Assembly (NCBI GenBank): GCA_027596945.1
Contig: JADGJH010001103.1
Coordinates: 1 to 11,925 of the forward strand
DNA length: 11,925 nt
Origin: Physocladia obscura
Lineage: Eukaryota > Chytridiomycota > Chytridiomycetes > Chytridiales > Chytriomycetaceae
Direction of reading: 5' to 3'
Shown here: positions 1 through 8,064 of the stretch, piece after piece
Layout of the letters: each line of letters begins with the position of its first letter
Position numbering within the stretch: the stretch's first letter is position 1
Translations under genes and position numbers: made by a program
The notes under the pieces: model-generated
What the model saw: only the letters and a program-made list of their open reading frames with translations
What the model was told of the DNA's origin: nothing
Database searches by the model: none

Positions 1-1272
1 GTGAAACCCACAGCAGACTTACAAATATACACAAAAACTGATAACTTGTAGTCTGACACCTCTTTCCTAAAGGCTTCCAACTCTACTCAACATCTTACAG
101 CCAACAACAATACTTTGGCTGAATTGAATTGAAAATGAAAGGCTTTTATCTGAATAAAGATCTTTATTATTACATCATGATAACTTATGCAGACACCTCC
201 TGCCATTATCCATTCATCCAAAAGCACAATCCATGCATTGTAAAGTGTTCTTTGCAATGATCAATTGATACTACATGTATATATATGTGATTTGAATTTC
301 TTCTGATAAACAAAAGTAATGTATTGAAGCAAAATGAGAATTCATTATACTACATTATTGAGGCTCTGTGTTGTTTTATGTAATAACAGTAATGAATGAT
401 TAGTCAGCATTGGAGAAAGATAGTATATTGCAAATAGCAATTATAAATGTGAATGTATACTTAGAGTATCTATTGTGTATATCAACAGATTTATAGTTGC
501 ATCTCAAACTATTGTCATTTAGTTCTGAGAGACCAAGTTTTAATAAATTGATACAAGCCAATTCAGCAACCAGCAACCCTTCTACTCTTCTTCTACAACT
601 TACCAGAGCCTTATATCTGTTTTCATTCTTCCACTTTTAGTTTACATCATCTACAAGCAATTAGCAACCTGTAAATATGCCTGTGGACCTGCAGCATGTA
701 TTTTTGCCCACATATGCCAGTAAATACTGCAAAATCCATGCGCTATACAAGTAAGTCTCTGAAATTGCTTAAATATGCATGAAGTATCCCAACGCTGGAT
801 CTGTCAATACAAAGAAACTGGAGGCATTTATCACATTGTAACAAAAGCTGTTGAAATGTACATAACTCTGTGGTGAGAGATGTTTATTACAAAACAAGTA
901 AAATAAAGTTAATTTGTCTTTTCTCAAATGAAAAAAATAAACTACTTGTCAACAATCTAATTTTGCAAAATGGCAAATGGACAAAATTGTTGTTCTTGAT
1001 CTCATGCATATGGGAAATCAATACAAACACTAACTATGCAAAATCATTACAAATCTGTTTTATAATTAAAGCTAAATCATAAAAATAGTTTTAGTTATGA
1101 ACAATTGATAAAAGCAAATAACCTTATGAAAAGATCAAGCTAATGCTATTTCGATTGATATTGGCATAATTGCCAAAAAATCTTATTTTTTATTTTTTGC
1201 TTTTCTGCCAGTTAAAAAAGCAGCTTTTCTGACAACAAATTTTTTCAACTTTTGTACGTCCTGATTTGAAAA
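1..1272. other. Non-coding host DNA upstream of the OST48 gene
   Basis: AT-rich sequence with frequent stops in all frames. The only open stretch of note (870-1082, +) has no recognisable motif and unconvincing composition. AATAAA-like strings occur near 154 and 902 but could be chance in such AT-rich DNA. The last 100 bases before the OST48 start contain T-rich runs and would hold its promoter and 5' UTR, but I cannot point to a TATA box or initiator with confidence. Confidence 0.5.
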
Positions 1273-3110
1273 ATGGGACATGGAATTCTGAGGATTGTTG
1301 CGGCGGTTGTCATTTGTTTTGTTACCAGAACCTTTGCAAAGCCTGCGGATCCAGCATTAAACAAAATTCTTGTCGTACTTAACTCTTTGGACCAACAAAC
1401 GGAGTTTTCTCACTTCCTGGATTCACTTGAAAGTAAGTGACAGAAAATAAAATAATGCAAAGTCAGCTGGATTTTTTACTGATCAATGACAACCTGTTAC
1501 TATTTGCATGCGTAATTCGTTGGTCTCGTACTGCATATATATATTTTTTTTGTTGCATGAAATCGCAGAACGTGGCTTTGATTTAACAATCAAGGCTGCA
1601 TCGGACAATTCTGCGAGTCTCGTTGCATGGGAAGAATTAGCTTTCAACAATCTTTTGCTATTGGCAGACGCAACGTCAGGTGAAGCATAAGACCAATTAT
1701 TATCATTCCTCTTTTCGTTGCTGTCATTTCTTGCTGATCCCGATTTTTATTTTTTATTTCTCAGGCGCCTTATTCACACCTGCAAAAGTCATTGATTTCG
1801 TAAACCGTGGCGGAAATGTTTTGATTGCCGCTTCGTCGCAAGTTTCAGAGACGATCCGCGATATTTCCATTGAACTATCTGCCGATTTTGATGAAAAAGG
1901 CAACAGCGTTTTTGACTCTTTTAATTCGCCCGTTAAAGGAAAATCGGATATCATCTCTGCGACAAAGTTTGCTGGTAAGATTATATTATTTTCGCAATGC
2001 TGTTTTTTGATGCGATTTTTAATGTGGCTATTATTTTAGGAGAGCACATTATTATTCCCCCAACTCTTCAAGGACAAATTTCGCGAGGCGAATTGCCTCT
2101 TCTCTTTAGAGGAGTTGGACACCGCCTTACTGGAAAAAACCCGCTAATTATGCCAGTTCTTGTAGGAAACCCCACATCTTTTTCATACTTGGATTCGACG
2201 AAAGGAAACGCTGCTCCATTGACATCGGGATCGCTTGTTGGAAGTTCATTGGTTCTTATTAGCGCCTTTCAGGCAAGAAATAATGCCAGAGTTGTCTTTA
2301 GTGGAAGTGTTGATTTGTTCAAAAATGAATTTGTGGAAGCAATAATTGGGTAATTTTGCATTTTTTACTATAAATCTTCTGATTTTTTCTTTTTTTCTTT
2401 TCTTCTTTTCTTCGATTATTGTAGTGACAAAACGACGGCCAATGGTAGGTTTGCGAATGAGCTTACGAAATGGGCATTTCAGGAAAAAGATGTGTTAAAA
2501 GTTGTCAAAACGTTCCACCACCGTTTGCTCGAAAACCAACAGCACGGATCCTATAGAATTAAAGAAGAATTGGTATTTTTTACTTAGTTTAAGTTTTTCT
2601 AGTTAAATGAAAAAATTTGAACTCAGCTCTACGAAATCGAATTATCAGCTTATTATGATGACGCATGGCATCCATATGCCAGTAGCTCGCCAATTCAGTT
2701 TACTGCCACCATGCTTGACCCATATATTCGCCAGAATATGACTTTGTCATCGAAAGTGACCGACACGACGAGCATATACACGCTACCGTTCCTGACGCCA
2801 GACGTATATGGTGTGTTTACGTTCCAAGTTGAACACAAAAGACGAGAAGGTTATAGTTGGATCGATGAGAAGGAAGTTGTGAGCATTCATCCGTTCAGAC
2901 ATGGTTAGCTGTATATGTATCCCTCTTCTCGTCGATGTTGCTTTACTCACTTTATAATCTATTTTGTTTTAAGACGAATATCCACGATTTTTGAGCGCTG
3001 CTTTCCCGTACTACGCGAACGTGTTTAGCATTATGGCGGGATTTGTAGTTTTGAGTGGCGTTGTGTTATATCACAAAGATTTTGCGGTCGCGAAAGTCAA
3101 GACCAATTAA
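1273..3110 (+). CDS. DDOST: Oligosaccharyltransferase 48 kDa subunit (OST48/WBP1), seven exons
   Basis: Structural subunit of the ER oligosaccharyltransferase complex, which transfers the lipid-linked glycan to Asn in nascent proteins. Exons by GT-AG borders and frame: 1273-1432, 1569-1679, 1765-1974, 2040-2349, 2425-2572, 2627-2903, 2974-3110; they total 1353 nt, giving 450 residues, close to the usual length of about 455. Seen: a signal peptide (residues 1-22, ending TRTFA before KPADP), an N-terminal segment with ILVVLNSL, the GGNVLIAASS stretch, the family block LPDVYGVF-like (here LTPDVYGVFTFQVEH), the YPYYA-like FPYYANVFS, one C-terminal membrane helix (about 421-438) and a short cytosolic tail ending KVKTN. 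That tail fits the KxKxx ER-retrieval signal known in this subunit. All splice phases join in frame and no stop or frameshift is seen, so the gene looks functional. Start chosen because the signal peptide follows directly. Confidence 0.95.
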
Positions 3111-3127
3111 TTCAATTTTGTTGTTTT

Positions 3128-3602
3128 GTGGTCGATGAAATGATACGAAGCGTTTTGAATTTGCAAATCAGTTTAAGTTTTACAATCAGCAATAATAGTG
3201 GCAATAGCGGCAACGGTGGTGGGCGCAACTACAGCGGTGATAACAGTAATCAAGCACGCTTACAAAGTCGTACCGAATACGGGGGATCGAGAAACGTGGG
3301 GCGCGCTGACAATAATTACCGAGAAAACAATACCAATTACCGCGACAATAGCAACAGCTATAACGGCGCAGGGGGCAGTAAATGGGCGCAGGCTGCTAAC
3401 GCAGTCGAAACAGGACGTATCAATCGCTACGACGGATGGGAGAATGTTAACAGCGAGGAGGAAAATTATCGTATTCCCCACATTTTAGCCAATCAACATC
3501 AACGATGATGAAGGCTGGCTGTCACACAAGACTCGAAACCTACAGAATAAATCTGCAGATAAAACTCGTCGTGCACTCCAAAAAGCACGTGATGCTGACT
3601 GA
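3128..3602 (+). pseudogene. Asn/Gly-rich protein with SNAP-25/29-like SNARE helix start, cut off at the mobile element
   Basis: Begins 18 bp after the OST48 stop. The frame from 3128 to 3445 encodes a low-complexity Asn/Gly/Tyr/Ser-rich region (for example NNSGNSGNGGG) ending in RINRYDGWEN. A 43-bp GT-AG interval (3446-3488, gttaac to ttttag) would restore the frame into 3489-3599, which contains DDEGWLSHKTRNLQNKSADK and then TRRALQKARDAD. This second part resembles the start of the Qb helix in SNAP-25/SNAP-29/Sec9 proteins, where an STRR-type motif opens the SNARE core; Asn/Gly-rich N-termini are known in Sec9-like members. The frame meets TGA at 3600-3602, 8 bp before the element's left repeat, whereas family members continue for well over 150 residues. 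I do not see the remainder beyond the element. Start codon (3128 or 3140) is uncertain. Alternative: a low-complexity ORF with chance SNARE resemblance. Confidence 0.4.
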
Positions 3603-3609
3603 GATTGTA

Positions 3610-3674
3610 CTGCGGCAAGTGACGAATTAACTCAACTTTGAATGGGGTGGGGATTGTTCACTCAATGATAGTGA
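3610..3674. repeat. Left outer terminal inverted repeat unit (L1)
   Basis: About 65 bp that match 11248-11311 in inverted orientation with few mismatches and a one-base length difference. Shared blocks include GGCAAGTGAC, ACTCAACTTTGAATGG and GATTGTTCACTCAATGATAG. The outward match fades beyond 3610 (ctgcgg versus ctgagg), so that is taken as the element's edge. Confidence 0.85.
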
Positions 3675-3732
3675 GGAATAGTGTGCTTGATTTGAGTGAG
3701 AAGAGTCGCTGAAAGTGGATGAAATGAGTATT

Positions 3733-3781
3733 GTGTCAACTCCACTTGATTTGTTGTGAGATTGTTCACTCAATTATAGTG
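3733..3781. repeat. Left inner terminal unit (L2)
   Basis: A second, more diverged unit about 98 bp inward from L1, sharing GATTGTTCACTCAATTATAG with the inverted right inner unit at 11141-11195. It has ATTATAG where both outer units have ATGATAG, so inner pairs with inner and outer with outer. Confidence 0.75.
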
Positions 3782-3876
3782 TTGAATAAATGTGGGAGTT
3801 GTCGCTAAGAGTCAACTGTATTAAACTGTATTCTCGTTTGAGCGAAAAAGTCCAAATCTAATAGAATTTTTAAAAA

Positions 3877-4180
3877 ATGACGAGAAAGCCAACCAACACA
3901 ATCACAAACTACTACGCCGGCGCACCCACAACTACAACCAACTCCTCATCATCGTCGTCGTTTTCTGAGATGAAGAAGAAGGCGAAAACAGGTGATGGTT
4001 TGTCTGAAAAGCATACAAATTAAAATCAAAGCACACTCAGACTCTCGCGCGTCTTCCTCATCAATGTCATCTACTTCTTCATCTTCTTCTTCGCCGCTCG
4101 CTGTCGATGGCGTGATATGGCGCTTTCTCTTGTTTCATGGCGTTAAGAGACTCTGGACAAAAGTGCTGCTCGTAGAATGA
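3877..4180 (+). CDS. Ser-rich ORF, possible two-exon gene; strand uncertain
   Basis: An ATG at 3877, after an A-rich leader, opens a frame rich in Thr, Ser and Lys that starts MTRKPTNTITNYYAGAPTTT. A GT-AG interval at 3992-4040 (49 bp, more AT-rich than its flanks) would join it to a second frame with a long Ser run and then a Trp/Phe-containing end (GVIWRFLLFHGVKR), stopping at 4178-4180. I do not recognise the product. The same DNA read on the minus strand also gives a plausible acidic protein, because runs of TCA/TCG/TCT codons are Asp/Glu codons in reverse, and a T-rich candidate intron lies there too. Strand choice here rests mainly on the ATG position near the element's left end. Both could be spurious. 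Confidence 0.25.
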
Positions 4181-4400
4181 ATCCTCGGTACGACTAGCTG
4201 AAGTAGCCCCAGGGTCTGTGCTGCCTGCCGCCTGGAAACGCAGTTTCAACCCGCGATTTATCGCACCGTCTGAATCCTGCGTTTGGGGTACCACCTTGTG
4301 TGTTGAAGGCGCAGTAGTTAGACAAGAGCGATGTCACTTGTCACGAGATGTTTTTGCACAAGAGCGCAAGTTACTTCCTGGACTAACGGACCAACTCAAA
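4042..4400. other. GC-richer patch inside the AT-rich element
   Basis: Base composition changes clearly here: CpG-containing strings such as ctcgcgcg, cccgcgattt and tgcgtttggggtacc are frequent, while the rest of the element is strongly AT-rich with few CpGs. A minus-strand frame at 4079-4294 stays open for 71 codons with protein-like composition but no motif I know. Possible explanations are a captured host fragment, a nested insertion or a conserved structural RNA. No tRNA cloverleaf or Pol III boxes were convincing. Confidence 0.4.
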
Positions 4401-4410
4401 AGACTAAGCC

Positions 4411-4449
4411 TATTATTATTATTATTTTTTATTATTTTTATTATTTTTT
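4411..4449. repeat. ATT-type low-complexity tract
   Basis: A run built from TATTATTATT and T-rich variants. It marks the edge between the GC-richer patch and the AT-rich DNA ahead of the next gene. The stretch from 4450 to 4688 holds no credible coding region. Confidence 0.8.
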
Positions 4450-4650
4450 CATTAAAATATTTCTGTTCCAACCTTTTTTATTGCACCTACGAAATTCTTG
4501 TCCGATGCCATGATGAGAGTGATGTCGATGAATGAGGGGTGTTATATCAGTCTATGGATACATATCTATTTGCTTTATTACAGAATAACGATTATGTGCT
4601 TTGTTGGGAATAAAACGGAATGTCAGAGAACATTTTGGAACTTTTTTGAC

Positions 4651-4657
4651 TATAAAA
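4651..4657 (+). promoter_or_regulatory. TATA-like box before the 4689 gene
   Basis: TATAAAA lies 31 bp before the ATG at 4689, a spacing that would allow a very short leader. In AT-rich DNA this is weak evidence alone. Confidence 0.3.
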
Positions 4658-4688
4658 AAATTGACAATTTTTCAAGTGGCAACAAAAA

Positions 4689-5497
4689 ATGTCCACTCGT
4701 GAGATTAAGATTGTCGGCGATTGGATACTTCGATGCAAGAACCACCCTACCGAACGCATTCATGATATGATGTATGACATGTTGCATGCTAACAGCCGTT
4801 GTCTCACGCTGCTGGCCAAAGCTATTGTCAAGGTGCAAGGTAGCTAGTCCTCGGTTTCAAAAGAACTCCAGGGTTCAACTGATGCCTTGGAAGCATACGA
4901 AGTTTTGGATGATGAAGACTTGCCAATTTCATTGGTTGTATGACCTCCCAAAGACAAACACTTACAAGTGGAGCAACTGCTGACATTCATTAGGCCAACT
5001 GCAGTCACCGCAAAGACTGACGTCAAACCAAGAAGCTACGACCGACTCTCTGTTGATGGACTGTCAGATTATGTCATTGACTGCGTCAAGAAAATCGAAT
5101 TCAACCACTTTAAGTCTCTCTCCATACATGAACTTGGCTGATGCTCTTCAAGCTCTAATGGTCAACCTTCAGCACTATGAGGGAAAGCGTGTTTGTACCA
5201 AAGAAGAATGTTATCCTGTTATTCATGAGCGCACTGGCATCGCCAAAAGTACCTACTGCAGATTATCCTCGGTTCTTTCACACTTCGTTAACATACAATC
5301 AAATCAAGCAGAATCAATCAGCCATACGCAGCTGGTTCAGCAAGCAAGATATTACTCTACCTGCAACTGATTTCACCTCAATGCGGTACTGGCAGCAAAG
5401 TTTGGATGCTTCGGATGGCGCCAGTCATTTCAACGAAATGAGTATGGACTGCAATGACGATTTGTCCAGCCAGAATTCTGATTCAGAAGAGTAAATA
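4689..5497 (+). pseudogene. Unrecognised element protein with possible helix-turn-helix, broken
   Basis: The ATG at 4689 opens MSTREIKIVGDWILRCKNHP and a frame interrupted by TAG (4845-4847) and TGA (4941-4943), closing at TGA 5139-5141. The reading moves to the +1 frame around 5137 (DALQALMVNLQHYEGK, then the block at 5221-5265 with ERTGIAKSTYCRL) and to the third frame around 5260 (YPRFFHTSLTYNQIKQNQ onward), ending in an acidic NSDSEE tail before TAA at 5495-5497. Intact length would be near 268 residues. The TGIAKSTYCRL block has the spacing of a recognition-type helix-turn-helix (TGI-x-x-ST-x-x-R-L), suggesting DNA binding. I know no family match. As the leftmost large gene of the element it could be a regulator, a terminus-binding protein or a transposase. 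The last two are guesses. Confidence 0.55.
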
Positions 5498-5761
5498 ATG
5501 TATGTGGTTTATTTGTTTTTTTTGTCTGGCTAAAAAAATATGTCTATGCAGGGAGACATTTCTATAATTTTTTTAAATCAAGATTTCAGTAATGCTTTTT
5601 GTCTATCCACGGAGATAACCTTTTGTTTATTGTTTGTATATGTTGTGTACTACCCATGGAGACAACATCTCTTCATCTGTGAATATATTTATGTTTTTAA
5701 TTGGTCGAATAAAAAAAACTGAATTAAATTCGAAAACTTATTTTATTTTATAATACTAAAC
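5495..5761. other. Intergenic spacer with three diverged GGAGA repeats
   Basis: AT-rich spacer between two element genes. It holds three related strings: gtctatgcagggagacattt (from 5542), gtctatccacggagataacc (from 5601) and gtactacccatggagacaac (from 5647). The GGAGA cores are 59 and 47 bp apart. No open frame of note lies here; the final 20 bases form the promoter-like box of the next gene. Confidence 0.4.
5746..5755 (+). promoter_or_regulatory. Promoter-like TTTTATAATA box before the polymerase gene
   Basis: TTTTATAATA ends 6 bp before the ATG at 5762. The same ten bases occur 8 bp before the start of the minus-strand gene at the other end of the element (10949-10958). Such a box hard against the start codon suggests an element-specific promoter. 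Confidence 0.45.
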
Positions 5762-5986
5762 ATGTTCTCGTTGGAAAGTGTACATCCTTTCTACCAAAGT
5801 ATACAGCTATTTGAACCAAATAACTTTGGCTTGACTTACAAAGGAATCTTTATCACTATCAAGAAAAGAAGTAGCACCGTTTTAAACCAGTTCAAGCTTC
5901 CACATAACAAAAAACAACATAACATGTTGCAATCACATATTGCCAATCTCATTCGGAGCAATAAAGCTTCAATTATTGGAAACTAA
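5762..5986 (+). pseudogene. N-terminal segment leading into the polymerase gene, or a separate small ORF
   Basis: An ATG directly behind the TTTTATAATA box opens 74 codons (MFSLESVHPFYQSIQLFEPN at the start, LIRSNKASIIGN at the end). It overlaps in a different frame the open polymerase frame, which becomes readable from 5965. Because the promoter-like box sits here and no other ATG has one, I think this was the true N-terminus of the polymerase protein before a frameshift between about 5940 and 5986. It has no motif I recognise, so an independent small protein remains possible. Confidence 0.45.
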
Positions 5987-8064
5987 TTCTAAAGTTGGAC
6001 AATTCTTTCATCAGGAAAACTGACAAGACAATGAAGCAACTTCAATTTGGGGGCATGAACATCATTCATAATATTTTGAAGAGAAGGAGGCCAGATTCAC
6101 CTGAATCATCAAGAAAGGAGCAACAAATGGACACTTCATCAAAGAGAAAGAGACCCAATATTCCATTTGATTCTCAAAAAGAAAGACACATTGACTATTC
6201 ATTGTACTATCTTCCAATTCTCTTCTCACAGAGGATAATTGTGACTTATGAATTCAAGTATGTGATTCATTATGGAGATTACGAAGATAGCAAGACAGGA
6301 ATCATTTGAGATATTCCTGACTATTTGATTGAGCAACACCTTGATACTCTGACAAAAGAGTATGCTGCAAGGAAGACATATGACTGTGAGATTTTAGAGA
6401 TTGATTATATTACTCAACCAGTTCCACATCAGCAAGTAGCTTTATTAGAACAGAGAATGTTTGGGATGGTTTTAAACTACCACCATTTAAACCTTGCACC
6501 AAACTTTACTAATGAAAACATTTGTGTTTATCAACATTTAATAAACACATATTCAAAACACATTAAAGGAGTAACTTTTGATGGTTTAAAGGGTATCTTT
6601 GAAGAAGGCGAGATTGATACTGGAGTAAAAACAAATCAAATAGTTTGATTCTGTGAAAAGTATGGAATCAGCTTATATGCAATGGATTTAGAGTTTGAAA
6701 TTTTCTGCCGACACATTCCTAAAGTCAGAAATCACCATGTCCCTTGCCTGATTTACATTGTTGCCAATAACTACATGTATCTTGTATTAGAAGAAGAGCT
6801 TAGAAGGAGTATTTTTGCCTCTGAGAGAACAAAGGGCACCAGCAATTCAAGAGTTTTCAAGAGCAAGGAGAAGCAGGTAAATACTTTTGACAGAACAATC
6901 AAAATCATACTAAATGCTTCATATGAAACTTTTAGTCAACTTGAAAACTGTAATGTTGTTTATACAAATAGAGCCAACCTTTCAGACTTTGTTGTATATT
7001 TAGCACAGACTGAACAAAAGTTATACAAGACAAGAGGTAACAGCAGGCATATAGTTCAAATTGAATATAAGAACAACGTCATTATTGAAGTCAACAAGCA
7101 CTATCAAGAGTCATTATCAGTATCAAAAGCATTAACAATTCCATTTAGAAACCAAAACCTCATTAGTCTGGTCTTAGAGGCCTTCCAAATATACAAGGGT
7201 GATGACATTATAGAGAGCACATTCAATTGAGTGACTCAATCAGTATTCTTCAACTGTGTCAAGGGTGCAATTGTTGATACATTTTATGAACCATCAGAAT
7301 CGGCCGATTTAAAGAGTTTCAATATTCAAAAATGCCATATGGCATATTTGACCATCAAGAATGAAATGCCATGGTCTGTTTTCAGTATTTTTGATGAAGT
7401 CAAACCATACTCTGGTAAACTAAGAACTGGATTCTATTATGTTGAAACTGAGAACACGTTTCCACTAAGAGGCTCTCGTTGGCATTCAGCACCCATACTA
7501 CAATATTGTCAAATGATTGCCGTGCCACTCAAGATTGTATATGAAATCATTTCAAGTAAGACTCTCAAAGCAGATTACTTTAATGATTTTGTAAAGAGGA
7601 TATATGACAAGAGTGGCAATAATGCAAAGCTGATGATTAACTGTTTTGTAAGATGTTTGAACAAAAGAAGTGATAAAAAGCAGACAGATAGGTTTACAAT
7701 GAGTTTGAATGATGCAGTTTGATACTTTTTCTCAAACAAAAATCAGTGTATTCATGCATCTCACAGACCCTAAATTTGTACCATATTTCAATTAAAAATG
7801 ACTCTCTTAAGTGTTTCAACACAATTCCTATATACTGGCAGGTGATTGATAATGGCAATATGATGTTGCATCAACTAGCAATGAAGATGGGTGGGAGAAT
7901 AGTTCGATTAAAGACTGATTGCATTGTAGTTGATGATGGCAATGATGTTGAGTGTAAACCAGGTATTGGTAATTATCGGCTCGAAGCATTACCAAAAGAG
8001 TACAAAGTATCTGAGCCATTCAAGAGTACATATGCATTTCATCTTGAAAATAAAAACTGGATTC
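5965..8064 (+). pseudogene. Family-B DNA polymerase region (exonuclease and palm) of a polymerase-helicase-HNH fusion, broken
   Basis: Would synthesise element DNA. One frame runs from 5965 to about 7730 broken only by four TGA codons (6307, 6646, 7228, 7720), then shifts to a second frame. Exonuclease motif I is MDLE at 6682-6693 with both acidic residues kept; an exo II-like stretch (VVYTNRANLSDF) and a later block ending SLSVSKALTIPF follow. Palm motif A is SFNIQKC, with Asn at 7321 where the catalytic Asp is expected. After it come PWSVFSIFDEV and a YYVETENTFPLRG block, typical of a divergent polB group in eukaryotic elements. Motif B is KLMINCFVRC (Lys 7627, Asn 7639; Arg 7651 where Gly is usual). 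Motif C is KTDCIVV with Asp at 7917. Frame and spacing lead straight into the helicase. The type is closest to PF03175-like polymerases; inactive in this copy. Confidence 0.75.

Noticed and set aside
870..1082. 70-codon plus-strand ORF upstream of OST48
   Set aside because: Lys/Asn/Leu-rich translation as expected from AT-rich non-coding DNA, no motif, no supporting promoter.
1754..1954. Minus-strand ORF inside OST48 exon 3
   Set aside because: Shadow of a well-supported exon on the opposite strand.
3198..3488. Ala/Thr-rich plus-strand ORF and the minus-strand ORF at 3260-3481
   Set aside because: Both are alternative frames of the Asn/Gly-rich stretch and result from its repetitive codons. 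Neither continues into a recognisable domain.
4190..4290. Possible tRNA- or snRNA-like sequence in the GC-richer patch
   Set aside because: Looked for A and B boxes and a cloverleaf on both strands. Only a loose TTCAACCC string was found, without matching stems.
5650..5665. RFX X-box in cccatggagacaac
   Set aside because: Only half of the palindromic consensus is present; better explained as one of three diverged local repeats.
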